This document shows positions 1-8,290 of a stretch of 64,000 nt of DNA, in pieces; position 1 is the first letter of the stretch; each line of letters opens with the position of its first letter. Where the stretch lies: positions 62,001 through 126,000 of the forward strand of contig NZ_VCNP01000030.1 of assembly GCF_006782915.1 (NCBI RefSeq), in the 5' to 3' direction. The position numbers and the translations under genes were made by a program. The stretch comes from Streptomyces calvus. GTDB lineage: Bacteria; Actinomycetota; Actinomycetes; Streptomycetales; Streptomycetaceae. The notes beneath the pieces are model-generated. The model saw only the letters and a list, made by a program, of their open reading frames with translations, was not told where the DNA came from and ran no database searches.

Positions 1-338
1 TTGCCGACCGGGTTCCAGATCCGGCCGTCCGGCATCCGGATGCCGACCGGCTGGCCGAAGTAGGCGCGCTGCTCCTCGTCGAAGTCCACCCACGCGCCGC
101 CCGCGCGCCGCACGAGCACCTCGCCGACGTAGGCGCCGAGCCCGAACAGCGTCCCGCGCACCCGCTCGCGGTCCGCGCCGCCCTTGCGCAGCCCGTCGAC
201 CAGGGCGTCGACGAGGCGCAGGCTGGCCACGGAGTAGTTGAGGGGAAGCCTGTTGCGGGCGGTCACCCTGGCGACGAAGGCCGCCGCGTACGGCCGCATC
301 TGTCCCGCGTCCGGAAACCGTTCGTCCGCCCCCGTCAT
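1..338 (-). CDS. Conserved hypothetical protein, 3' end cut by window edge
   Basis: An ATG at 338 opens a frame that stays open to base 1 (at least 112 codons), so the C-terminus lies outside the window. I recognise no named domain. The residues around GLGAYVGEVLVRR and MPDGRIWNP align with GFGAYAGEVIARQ and TPDGRLWDP of the gene at 3423-3830, and the NYSVASLRLVD and DYSARSLWSVD stretches also match. The two genes are therefore paralogues, one on each side of the amidase gene at 624. It is probably cytoplasmic, as no signal peptide or membrane segment is visible. The 285 bases between this start and the amidase start contain no other gene and should hold both divergent promoters. Confidence 0.7.
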   Translation of the reverse strand, partial: MTGADERFPDAGQMRPYAAAFVARVTARNRLPLNYSVASLRLVDALVDGLRKGGADRERVRGTLFGLGAYVGEVLVRRAGGAWVDFDEEQRAYFGQPVGIRMPDGRIWNPVG

Positions 339-623
339 CGAAACCGCCCCCTCCGGTTGGTCTGCCGGGAACCGGCACGCGTTCCCCGGCAGACCAAGCG
401 GCTGCCGGACCCGGAACATCACGGGTCACGGACGTGGCGATGACCACACAGGGAAATCACAGCTCCCGTACAACCTTTCGACGTCTCGAACGTCCGTGAA
501 GGCACCTCGGCCGATGCGCGGATCCGGTGACCTTCACCAGTGACGTTTGGCCATCCCTTGGCGCTGAGTGAGTGCCGCCCGTGTGCCGGGCGGCGTCCGT
601 GTTCCTTTTCCAAGGGTGGGGTT

Positions 624-3341
624 GTGAGTCCTCGCAGGACCCGTGCATACAAACCGCTGAGCCTGAGACGGCGGGCGTGGCTGACCGTCGGAGCCGTGGT
701 GCTGAGCGGCGCAGGCGTCGTCACGTACGCGGTGGCCGGGCCGCCGTCCGGGCCGTCCGCCGCCGCGGAGAAGTCCCGCAAGCCGAGCGTGCACACGCTG
801 AAGCTGCAGGACCGCGGCGGTGGCCGCCGCGGCCTGGACCGCCGGACCACCGAACGTTTCAGCGCGGTCCTGCTGACCTGGAACGACCCCGAGGCCGAGG
901 CCAAGGGCACGCCCGAGGTGCGCACCCGGGACCTCAGGACCGGCGAGTGGTCCGACTGGCAGCAGCTGGAGGACGAGGCGAACCAGGCGGACGGCGCGGA
1001 GGGCGAGCGCGCGGCGGTGCGCGGCGGCACGGCCTCGGTGTGGACCGGTGACGCCGACGGCGTCGAGGTGCGCCTGGTGAACGCCGACGGCAGCCAGGCG
1101 GGCCGCCAGCCGGCCGGGATGGACGTCAGGCTGCTCGACCCGGGCACCGACCCCGAGGGGTCGCCGGCGACGGCCGGCATGGAGCCGGCCGCGTTCACGG
1201 CGCAGACCACGGACCCGTCGGCCCCCGCGCCGGCGGAGACGCAGACCACCGACCCGGCGTCGCCGCCCGCGACGGAGACCGCCGCGCCCACCGACCCGGC
1301 CACGGACACGGCGTCCCCGACGCCGACCGGAACCCCGTCGGAGACCGCCACGGAGACCGCGTCACCCTCCCCGACGCCCACCGTCCCCGAGCCCCGCCCC
1401 TCGACGGTCGTGAAGCCCCCGATCCTCTCCCAGGCCGAGTGGGGCGCCTCCACGGACTACGACGGCACCCCGAGCTACGGCACCGAGATCAAGGCCGCCG
1501 TCATCCACCACACCGGCGTCGACAGCGACAACGGCGTGTCCTGCGCCAGTTCGCGCGCCCGGATGCGCTCCATCCAGCAGGAGCACTTCGCGCGCGGCTA
1601 CTTCGACATCGGCTACAACTTCGTCGTCGACCGCTGCGGCCAGATCTTCGAGGGCCGCAGCGGCGGCATGGACCTGCCGGTGGTCGGCGCGCACGACGTC
1701 GGCTTCAACACCGACACCGTCGGCATCTCGTACCTCGGCAACTTCGAGAGCGCCAAGCCGAGCCGGGCCGCGATGGACTCGATCGCCCGGATCGTCGCCT
1801 GGAAGTTCGGCATGTACGGCATCGACCCGACCGGCAAGGTCACGATGACCTCCGGCACCGAGGCCGGCGTCAGCGGCAACAAGATCGACAAGGGTGAGTC
1901 GGTCACCCTGCCGCGGGTCTTCGGCCACCGCGACACCAACTACACCGCGTGCCCCGGCGCGAACCTGTACCCGCAGCTGTCCCGGATCGCCACGGTCGCC
2001 AAGGCCCCGGGCATCTCGCACGCCCTGGCCACCTCCGACCACGACCGGGACGGCCTCGCCGACCTGGTCGCCGGCACCCCGCGGGCGGGCAGCGGCGCCG
2101 GCAGCGTCACCGTGATCCCGGGCGGGATCGACGGCCCGGTCACGGCCGCCGCCAGGACCCTCACCCAGAACAGCGCCGGCGTCTCCGGCTCCAGCGAGTC
2201 CGGTGACGGCTTCGGCACCTCCACCGCCTGGGGCGACGTCAACGGCGACGGCTACGCCGACCTCGCGATCGGCGTCCCCGGCGAGGACGACACCAGCGGC
2301 CACGCCGACCGCGGTTCGGTCGTGGTGATGTACGGCCCGGCGCTGAACACCGGCTTCGGGTACACCACCGGCGGGGTCACGATGACCGGCGCCAAGCTCG
2401 GCTCCACCGTCGCCGTCGGCGACTTCAACGGCGACGGCAAGGCGGACGTGTTCTCGGCCGGCACCGGCCGGGGCGGCAACTGGAACGCCCGGCACACCGG
2501 CGGCGCCACCAAGTACGGCACGCTGACCGCCTCCACCGGCGCCGTCTCCCACCTGGACGCCGCCAGCGGCGACTTCAACCGGGACGGCTACGCCGACATC
2601 GCGCTCAACTACCGTGACAGCGGCAACATCGGCCGCGTCGTCCGCTTCGCGGGCTCGGCGTCCGGCCTGACCAAGGTGGGCGTCATCTCGGTGAAGGGCG
2701 GACGCTCCCTCGCCGCCGGCGACTTCAACAACAACGGCTACGACGACATCGTCATCGGCCAGCCCTACGGCTCCGAGTCCGGCAGCACGGTCAAGGGCGG
2801 TCAGATCACCATGGTCCTGGGCACCTCGACCGGGTTCACCACGACCGGGATGAGGACCGTCCACCAGGACACCTCCGGCATCCCCGGCGCCAACGAGTCC
2901 GGTGACGCGCTGGGCAGTTCGGTGTCGGCCGGCGACTACGACGGCGACGGCCACGCGGACGTCCTGGCCGGCATCCCGCTCGAGGACCTCACCCGCGACG
3001 GCACCGGCCGCAAGGACGCGGGCGCCGCGATCCTGCTGCGGGGAACGTCCTCCGGACTGTCCACGTCCGGCGTGCGGTTCGTCTCCCAGGACACCTCCGG
3101 CGTCCCCGGCGCCACGGAGTCCGGCGACCGGTTCTCCTCGTCCGTGTCCCTGGCCGACACGTCCGGCTTCGGCCGCGCGGACCTGACGTTCGGCGGCGAC
3201 GGCGAGGACACCTGGGACGGCATCCTCATCCACGTGCCGAGCAACAGCTCCGGCCTCGGCTACGCCGACTCCTTCGCCGTCAGCAGGAGCACGCTCGGCC
3301 TGGCGGCGGACGTACGGCTGGGGCAGACGCTCACGCCGTGA
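624..3341 (+). CDS. Secreted peptidoglycan recognition / N-acetylmuramoyl-L-alanine amidase protein with FG-GAP repeats
   Basis: 905 aa. The GTG at 624 was chosen because AAGGGTGGGG lies just upstream; the frame is open back to 540. A basic N-terminus and hydrophobic segment (about residues 14-35) suggest export. A Pro/Thr-rich spacer (about 190-265) leads to an Amidase_2/PGRP domain (about 272-460). Its zinc ligands are visible as His295 (VIHHTG), His435 (GHRDTNY) and Cys443 (CPG). The C-terminal half carries repeated D-x-N-x-D-G-x-D/A-D motifs typical of FG-GAP calcium-binding beta-propeller blades. Family knowledge predicts cleavage of, or binding to, the MurNAc-L-Ala bond outside the cell. 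It is monocistronic, with a strong terminator after the stop, and is flanked by two paralogous small genes on the opposite strand. Confidence 0.88.
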   Translation: MSPRRTRAYKPLSLRRRAWLTVGAVVLSGAGVVTYAVAGPPSGPSAAAEKSRKPSVHTLKLQDRGGGRRGLDRRTTERFSAVLLTWNDPEAEAKGTPEVRTRDLRTGEWSDWQQLEDEANQADGAEGERAAVRGGTASVWTGDADGVEVRLVNADGSQAGRQPAGMDVRLLDPGTDPEGSPATAGMEPAAFTAQTTDPSAPAPAETQTTDPASPPATETAAPTDPATDTASPTPTGTPSETATETASPSPTPTVPEPRPSTVVKPPILSQAEWGASTDYDGTPSYGTEIKAAVIHHTGVDSDNGVSCASSRARMRSIQQEHFARGYFDIGYNFVVDRCGQIFEGRSGGMDLPVVGAHDVGFNTDTVGISYLGNFESAKPSRAAMDSIARIVAWKFGMYGIDPTGKVTMTSGTEAGVSGNKIDKGESVTLPRVFGHRDTNYTACPGANLYPQLSRIATVAKAPGISHALATSDHDRDGLADLVAGTPRAGSGAGSVTVIPGGIDGPVTAAARTLTQNSAGVSGSSESGDGFGTSTAWGDVNGDGYADLAIGVPGEDDTSGHADRGSVVVMYGPALNTGFGYTTGGVTMTGAKLGSTVAVGDFNGDGKADVFSAGTGRGGNWNARHTGGATKYGTLTASTGAVSHLDAASGDFNRDGYADIALNYRDSGNIGRVVRFAGSASGLTKVGVISVKGGRSLAAGDFNNNGYDDIVIGQPYGSESGSTVKGGQITMVLGTSTGFTTTGMRTVHQDTSGIPGANESGDALGSSVSAGDYDGDGHADVLAGIPLEDLTRDGTGRKDAGAAILLRGTSSGLSTSGVRFVSQDTSGVPGATESGDRFSSSVSLADTSGFGRADLTFGGDGEDTWDGILIHVPSNSSGLGYADSFAVSRSTLGLAADVRLGQTLTP

Positions 3342-3354
3342 CACCGTGACGACG

Positions 3355-3393
3355 ACGGCCGGGGTCCCGCGCACCGCGCGGGGCCCCGGCCGT
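3355..3393. terminator. Rho-independent terminator between convergent genes
   Basis: A 16-bp stem (3355-3370 with 3378-3393, one G-T wobble) closes a 7-base loop and is followed by TTT. It lies 14 bases after the amidase stop and about 30 bases from the stop of the convergent gene at 3423, so it can serve both. Confidence 0.8.
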
Positions 3394-3422
3394 TTCCCGT
3401 CTCGTCGCGGACGGCGCCCGCG

Positions 3423-3830
3423 TCAGACCTGGCCCGTGCCGCCCTGCGAGGCGTCCCGGCACAGCAGCCGCAGCGACCCGTCGCCCTGGTAGCAGCGCCG
3501 CGCCTCGTCGATGGGATCCCACAGGCGGCCGTCGGGAGTGCGGACCCAGTGGTCGCCGCCGGCCGACCACCACTCGCCGCCCGTCTGACGGGCGATCACC
3601 TCGCCGGCGTAGGCCCCGAACCCGCGCAGCACCAGCTCCACGGCGGCGTACGGGGCCGATTCTCTGCGTATGTCCTCGATCATCCGGTCGACGCTCCACA
3701 GACTGCGTGCCGAGTAGTCGAGGCGCAGCCGTGCCCCTTCGCGCATCGCCGCCACGGCGTCCGCCGCCCAGCGCACCGGCTTCGTCGCGGCGGAGGGCCT
3801 GGTCTCCTGCTGTGTCGTCACAGTGGTCAC
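3423..3830 (-). CDS. Conserved hypothetical protein (paralogue of the gene at 1-338)
   Basis: About 135 aa from the GTG at 3830; a second GTG at 3821 is possible, and neither has a clear Shine-Dalgarno. No signal peptide or membrane segment is visible. The core (DYSARSLWSVD, then GFGAYAGEVIARQTGG, then TPDGRLWDP) matches the partial gene at 1-338 in the same order. The C-terminus has two Cys residues (RRCYQG and LLCRD). I do not recognise a named family. A role linked to the amidase between the two copies is only a guess from position. The open frame upstream to 4475 is a shadow of the next gene. Confidence 0.65.
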   Translation of the reverse strand: MTTVTTQQETRPSAATKPVRWAADAVAAMREGARLRLDYSARSLWSVDRMIEDIRRESAPYAAVELVLRGFGAYAGEVIARQTGGEWWSAGGDHWVRTPDGRLWDPIDEARRCYQGDGSLRLLCRDASQGGTGQV

Positions 3831-3942
3831 ATGTTGAAGAGCGCCCGGACGAAGCGTTTCATCACCCGGAATCGGCGACTCCGCGCAACCGGCGCAGGAC
3901 CATCGCAGGACAGTCACACGACCCGGGCGGCGGCGCGGGACG

Positions 3943-4506
3943 TCAGGCGTCCCTGCGGCTGCGGCGGGACACCGCCGCGCGGAGCACCCGCCGGCCCTCC
4001 GTGGAGACCTCCAGCGCCCCGCGCAGGCCCGCCGGGCCGTGGGCGGCGAGCAGTTCCAGGACCGCACACTGGCGGCGCAGTTCGGCGGCGAGCAGCGGCG
4101 AGGCGCCCTCCGTGCGGCCCTCGCGGCAGGCGTCCTCCAGGTCCGGCCCGCCGTCGGCGGCGGGGCCGTCCAGCAGGCGGTGGATGCGCAGCGCGGCGAC
4201 CGAGCAGGCGTCCGCCCACTGCCGCAGGCCGTCGGCGGTCCGTTCGGCGGGGGCGTCGGCCAGCATCCGCCGGGCCAGCGCCGCCGCCTCGTCCGCGTCG
4301 TCCGGCGCCGTGTCCAGGTCGGCCCGGGTCCGCTCCAGGCGCTCCGCCCAGTCACCGTCGGCGGCGTCCTCGGCGAGGCTCGCCCACAGCGGCCGCAGCG
4401 CCTCGTCGTCACCGCCCAGCAGCGGCACGCACCGGTCCAAACAAGCCAATCCGCTGGCCGCCAGCCCGCGTTCATCCGCCTTCGCGATCAGTTCCACCAG
4501 GCTCAT
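3943..4506 (-). CDS. Conserved hypothetical, mostly helical cytoplasmic protein
   Basis: 187 aa from the ATG at 4506. The sequence is rich in Ala, Leu, Arg, Asp and Glu, with long stretches likely to be helical and no membrane segment or signal peptide. Cys residues occur near the start (GLACLDRCVPL) and in the middle (ADACSVAAL, LEDACREG). I do not recognise the family. It reads in the same direction as its neighbour at 3423, 112 bases away, and as the hexosaminidase at 4754. The 247 bases upstream of its start hold no further gene. Codon use fits its neighbours. Function unknown. Confidence 0.7.
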   Translation of the reverse strand: MSLVELIAKADERGLAASGLACLDRCVPLLGGDDEALRPLWASLAEDAADGDWAERLERTRADLDTAPDDADEAAALARRMLADAPAERTADGLRQWADACSVAALRIHRLLDGPAADGGPDLEDACREGRTEGASPLLAAELRRQCAVLELLAAHGPAGLRGALEVSTEGRRVLRAAVSRRSRRDA

Positions 4507-4753
4507 CCGCGCCTCCCTCTGGGGTCGTCCCAGGCCCCCGACGAGGCCCCCGCCACGGGCCCCGTACCCGACGGAGCCCGCACCCCCCTTACTGCGTGCG
4601 CCGGGCCGAAGGTGTCACTCGGGCCCGCACCACGGCGGCCCGGCGGACGGGACGGGTGATTTCCGGCCAGGTGGTGCCGCCGCCCGGCTGAACCGGGAAC
4701 GGCCGGCCGGCCGCCGCTCCGGGGACCCGGGGCGGCAGCCGGGCCGTCGGCGG

Positions 4754-6442
4754 TCAGTCCAGCCGGTCGGCCAGGGCGCGGAACTCCGACCAGGACAGCT
4801 CCGGCCGGTCCGGGTCCCACAGCTTCTGCACGGTCGCCCGCAGCGGCATCCGTATCCCCGCCGCGACCTGCTCCTCGGTCTGGGAGCGGGGCAGGTCGCA
4901 CCAGACGGCGAGGGAACCGCCGAGGATCTGCTCGTCGTGGCGTTCGGACACGGCCGTGGTGCCGCGCAGCACCCGCGGGTTCCACTGCTCGTAGATCCGC
5001 TGCCCCGTCGGATAGACGAACGTCAGCGGCTCGCCGAGCACGTAGTAGAGGAACTCGTCGTTGTAGTTGACGACCTCGCGGCCCTCGCTCAGGTACTCGG
5101 CGGGCTGCCGGGCGCCGATCTCCTTGCCGGTCCAGTAGGCGACGCGGATGTCCTCGTCGGCCTTCACCGAGGTGTCGCGGAAGAAGCCGTCGTTCCAGGC
5201 GCGGGGCGTGCGGTCGTGGGCGCGGACGGTGGCGGCCCGGTCGTTGAGCCAGCCGGTGGTCAGGTCCTCCACGGTCGCTCCGGGGCCGTACTTCTCCCGC
5301 GCGGCGGCGGCCAGGCCCGGGAAGGATGCCTCGGGGTCGGACACCACCAGTGCCTGGTACTCGTCGCCGCCGAGGTGCCACTGCCCGCCGGGGAAGAGTC
5401 CGGCGAACTCGTTCAGCAGGTCGTCGACGATCCGGGCGGACTCGGGCTTGGAGATGTCGATGGCACCGCGCACCGCGCCACCGTCGGCGTTGCGCAGCTG
5501 CAGGTCCGGGTGGGCGGCGATGACCGCGCCGAGGTGCCCGGGCGAGTCGATCTCGGGGACGACCGTGATGTGCCGGCTCTCCGCCAGGTCGACGATCTTC
5601 TTGACCTGCGCCTTGGTCAGGTGGTCCGGCGACACGATCTCCGGGTGCGAGTCGGACTCGATGCGGAAGCCCTGGTCGTCGGAGAAGTGCAGGCCGATCT
5701 CGTTGAACTTCAGGTCGCCGAGTTCGCGGATCCGGTCCTCGATCCAGCCGGCGCTGAAGTGCTTGCGCGCCATGTCCAGCATGAACCCGCGCCGCTGCTT
5801 GGCCGGCTCGTCGCGCACCACCCCCTCGGGGGCGCTGCCGGCCCCGCGTATCTCCTGCTTGAGGGTGCGGGTGCCGTAGAACACGCCCGCCTCGCCGGGC
5901 GCACTGACGGTCACCCGGCCGCCGCGCACGGTCATCGTGTACGACTCGGGGTTCGCGCCCGCGTCGCGGTTCAGCTCCAGCCGCAGGTCCCCGGCCCGCC
6001 GGTCGTCCTTCTCCCCCGCGTACGCCAGCCCCAGCTCGCCCGCTATCAGCCGCCCCTCGTCGGCCAGCGCGGGATCGGCCACGACCACCCGGTGACTCCT
6101 CGCGGGACGCCATCCGGGGCCGCGCTCGGCGGTGTGCCCACGGACGGCGGGGATGGTGCGCGGCGCCCGCGACAGCGGGTAGGAGCGCGTGGGGCTCGGA
6201 CTCGGGCTCCGCCCGGCCGTCCCGGCGGCCTCGTCCGAGCCGCCGGTACGGTCCGCGGAGGACGCCGCCGTCGCCCCCTCGGAGGTGCCGTCGCCGTCCG
6301 ACGTCGCCCAGATCCCGAGCGCCACGCCGGACGCGGCGACCAGGGCTCCCGCGGCGACCGCCGCGATCAGCATCCGCCGCCGCCTCACCGTCCGCGCCGC
6401 CGAGCGGCGCCCGTGCTGTGTGTGCTGCCTGTGCCGACTCAC
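4754..6442 (-). CDS. Beta-N-acetylhexosaminidase, GH20, membrane-anchored or secreted
   Basis: 562 aa from the GTG at 6442; the frame is open further upstream but has no better start. A basic head (RRRR) and a hydrophobic segment (MLIAAVAAGALVAASG) indicate a signal anchor or signal peptide. A GH20b-type N-terminal region precedes the catalytic TIM barrel. The catalytic Asp-Glu pair is seen in HLGGDEYQ (about residues 361-362), with SPDHLT and DSPGHLG also typical of GH20. Expected role: removing terminal GlcNAc/GalNAc from chitin or peptidoglycan fragments outside the cell, giving GlcNAc for uptake. The gene diverges from the OHCU-like gene at 6556. No clear DasR site is seen upstream. Confidence 0.9.
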   Translation of the reverse strand: MSRHRQHTQHGRRSAARTVRRRRMLIAAVAAGALVAASGVALGIWATSDGDGTSEGATAASSADRTGGSDEAAGTAGRSPSPSPTRSYPLSRAPRTIPAVRGHTAERGPGWRPARSHRVVVADPALADEGRLIAGELGLAYAGEKDDRRAGDLRLELNRDAGANPESYTMTVRGGRVTVSAPGEAGVFYGTRTLKQEIRGAGSAPEGVVRDEPAKQRRGFMLDMARKHFSAGWIEDRIRELGDLKFNEIGLHFSDDQGFRIESDSHPEIVSPDHLTKAQVKKIVDLAESRHITVVPEIDSPGHLGAVIAAHPDLQLRNADGGAVRGAIDISKPESARIVDDLLNEFAGLFPGGQWHLGGDEYQALVVSDPEASFPGLAAAAREKYGPGATVEDLTTGWLNDRAATVRAHDRTPRAWNDGFFRDTSVKADEDIRVAYWTGKEIGARQPAEYLSEGREVVNYNDEFLYYVLGEPLTFVYPTGQRIYEQWNPRVLRGTTAVSERHDEQILGGSLAVWCDLPRSQTEEQVAAGIRMPLRATVQKLWDPDRPELSWSEFRALADRLD

Positions 6443-6555
6443 TCCGCCAACGTACGACCCGTTCGGGTGAGGGGCGTCGCCGAGCCGTTCCCAAACTCTG
6501 CCGTTCGAGTGAATTCGGGGTACCGATCGGACACGAGTCGGACTCACTCGATAAC

Positions 6556-7149
6556 GTGTCGTCAGAACTCTCACATCATCTTCCACCGACACACACGCGA
6601 CGCCCACGAGGACCCACGCTGCCTGCGCATCGTCTACCCGACCTTCCCGGCCGAGTCGCCATACCCGCGCAGTCCCGCGGCGCGCCCGGCACCCCGTCCC
6701 CGCTGGAGCGGTTCAACACCGCTCCCGCACAGGACGCCGAGCGCGCCCTGCTGGCCTGCCTGCACAGCCTGCGCTGGGCCCTGCGCATCACCGGCCACCG
6801 CCCCTACCCCGACCTGGCGGCCCTGCTGGCCGCCGCCGACGAGGCGACCTACGACCTGTCCGCCAAGGAACTCGCCGAGGCCCTGGCCGCGGAGACCCTG
6901 CCCGCCCTCCCCGAGGACACCTACTCCGCCGCCCACACGGCCCTGGACGCGGCCCACGCGGCCTACGAGAAGAAGTTCGGCCACGCCTTCGTCCTCTGCC
7001 TCGACGGCGTCCCCGAGGCCGAGCACCTCGACCGCATCCTGGACTCGATCCGGTCACGATTGGCGAACGACCCCGACGAGGAGCGCGTGGTGGCGGCGGA
7101 CGAGCTGCGCCGTCTGGCCCGGGCCAGGCTCACTGACACGCTCGGCTGA
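6556..7149 (+). CDS. OHCU decarboxylase-like protein lacking the usual catalytic motif
   Basis: 197 aa if started at the GTG at 6556. No Shine-Dalgarno is visible there, so the start is uncertain; recognisable homology begins about residue 30. The pattern LERFNTAP, then ALLACLHSLRWA, then HRPY, then YEKKFGHAFVLC, then ANDPDEE matches 2-oxo-4-hydroxy-4-carboxy-5-ureidoimidazoline (OHCU) decarboxylases of the urate pathway. The usual AHPRIG segment, which carries the catalytic His, is replaced by AAETLPALP. No other urate gene is nearby. I infer a divergent, perhaps non-catalytic family member. It diverges from the hexosaminidase and is followed by a promoter gap before sdhC. Confidence 0.68.
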   Translation: MSSELSHHLPPTHTRRPRGPTLPAHRLPDLPGRVAIPAQSRGAPGTPSPLERFNTAPAQDAERALLACLHSLRWALRITGHRPYPDLAALLAAADEATYDLSAKELAEALAAETLPALPEDTYSAAHTALDAAHAAYEKKFGHAFVLCLDGVPEAEHLDRILDSIRSRLANDPDEERVVAADELRRLARARLTDTLG

Positions 7150-7402
7150 GGGCGCCGCGGGGGCCGTGGAGAAGCCCACGAACAGCACCGACGGCTCCGT
7201 GACCGGAACGCAACGGGACACACCATCCCGAATGCCGCCTCTCTAGCCCGTAAGCGTGCCAGTTTGATCACATCAACGACCCCGCCGAGGCCCCGCGCCG
7301 ACGCCTCGCTACGATGCTGGGGGCCGGTGGACCGTACCCGGCCGGGCCCGACCGACAGACAAGCCGGCGCGGCCCCAATCCCCGCTCCCGGAGGAAACTT
7401 CC
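7150..7402 (+). promoter_or_regulatory. Leader region of the sdh operon
   Basis: 253 bases without a gene. A -10-like TACGAT lies at 7310-7315, about 90 bases before the sdhC start; I see no convincing -35. The Shine-Dalgarno GAGGAAA at 7391-7397 fixes the sdhC GTG start. A TTTGATCACATCAA stretch (7263-7276) has loose dyad symmetry and could be a regulator site. Confidence 0.4.
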
Positions 7403-7783
7403 GTGCCGGCTGGAACGCTGTACCGCGGCCGGGAAGGAATGTGGTCCTGGGTGGCTCACCGAGTCACCGGCGTCCTCATTTTCTTCTTCCTGTTCGTTCA
7501 CGTGCTGGACACCGCTCTCGTGCGGGTGTCCCCTGAGGCCTACGACACCGTCGTGGCCACGTACAAGACGCCGATCGTCGCGCTGCTGGAGTACGGCCTC
7601 GTCGCCGCCATCCTCTTCCACGCGCTCAACGGCCTGCGTGTCATCGCCGTCGACTTCTGGGTCAAGGGCGCCCGGTACCAGAAGCAGATGCTCTGGACCG
7701 TCGTCGCCCTGTGGGTCGTGCTGATGATCGGGGCGATCTACCCCGTGCTCGGCCACGCCGCTCGTGAACTGTTCGGGAGCTGA
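7403..7783 (+). CDS. sdhC: Succinate dehydrogenase cytochrome b556 subunit
   Basis: 126 aa from a GTG with a strong Shine-Dalgarno 6 bases upstream. Three hydrophobic membrane segments are visible (about 22-42, 60-78 and 95-115). The HRVTG motif at the start of the first segment and conserved His residues (FVHVLD, LFHALNG) fit quinone and haem b binding in SdhC. With SdhD it anchors the catalytic dimer in the membrane and passes electrons from succinate to menaquinone. It is the first gene of a tight four-gene operon; sdhD starts 5 bases after its stop. Confidence 0.94.
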   Translation: MPAGTLYRGREGMWSWVAHRVTGVLIFFFLFVHVLDTALVRVSPEAYDTVVATYKTPIVALLEYGLVAAILFHALNGLRVIAVDFWVKGARYQKQMLWTVVALWVVLMIGAIYPVLGHAARELFGS

Positions 7784-7788
7784 CGCCA

Positions 7789-8271
7789 ATGTCCACGACT
7801 GAAACCACCGCCTCGGGCATCGGCCCCGTCGAGGGCGCCTCCCTCTACTCCGTCGACAACCCGGCGCCGGTCATCGAGCCCCCGCGCAAGCGGACCAAGA
7901 AGACCCCGAAGAGCACCCGGGGCAACTTCGAGCTGGCCGCCTGGCTCTTCATGCGCCTGTCCGGCGTCGTGCTGGTCGTCCTCGTCATCGGCCACCTGCT
8001 GATCCAGCTGGTGCTGGACGGCGGCGTCTCCAAGATCGGCTTCGCGTTCGTCGCGGGCCGCTGGGCCTCGCCGTTCTGGCAGGTCTGGGACCTGCTGATG
8101 CTGTGGCTGGCGATGCTGCACGGCGCGAACGGCCTCCGCACGGTCATCAACGACTACGCGGAGCGCCCGAACACCCGCCTGTGGCTCAAGGGCCTGCTGT
8201 ACACCGCCACGGTGTTCACCATCCTGCTGGGCACGCTGGTGATCTTCACCTTCGACCCGAACATCCGCTAG
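7789..8271 (+). CDS. sdhD: Succinate dehydrogenase hydrophobic membrane anchor subunit
   Basis: 160 aa. A polar head of about 45 residues, rich in Pro and Lys, precedes three membrane segments: [17 protein letters not shown], then one around [13 protein letters not shown], then [12 protein letters not shown]. The RLSG motif before the first segment and the His residues at GHLLI and LHGANG suit haem and quinone binding. It pairs with SdhC as the membrane anchor of complex II. The family is otherwise short; the long cytoplasmic head is usual for streptomycete SdhD. It lies 5 bases after sdhC and 19 before sdhA. Confidence 0.94.
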   Translation: MSTTETTASGIGPVEGASLYSVDNPAPVIEPPRKRTKKTPKSTRGNFELAAWLFMRLSGVVLVVLVIGHLLIQLVLDGGVSKIGFAFVAGRWASPFWQVWDLLMLWLAMLHGANGLRTVINDYAERPNTRLWLKGLLYTATVFTILLGTLVIFTFDPNIR

Positions 8272-8290
8272 GCACGGGGCTGCGAAACTC

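Noticed and set aside
6443-6555. DasR (GlcNAc regulator) site before the hexosaminidase
   Set aside because: No sequence close to the dre consensus (TGGTCTAGACCA) is present between the two divergent starts.
3707-7246. A plus-strand open frame of more than 1100 codons
   Set aside because: It runs antisense to the hexosaminidase and neighbouring genes and has Arg/Pro/Ala-rich noise typical of GC-rich shadows; no domain is visible.
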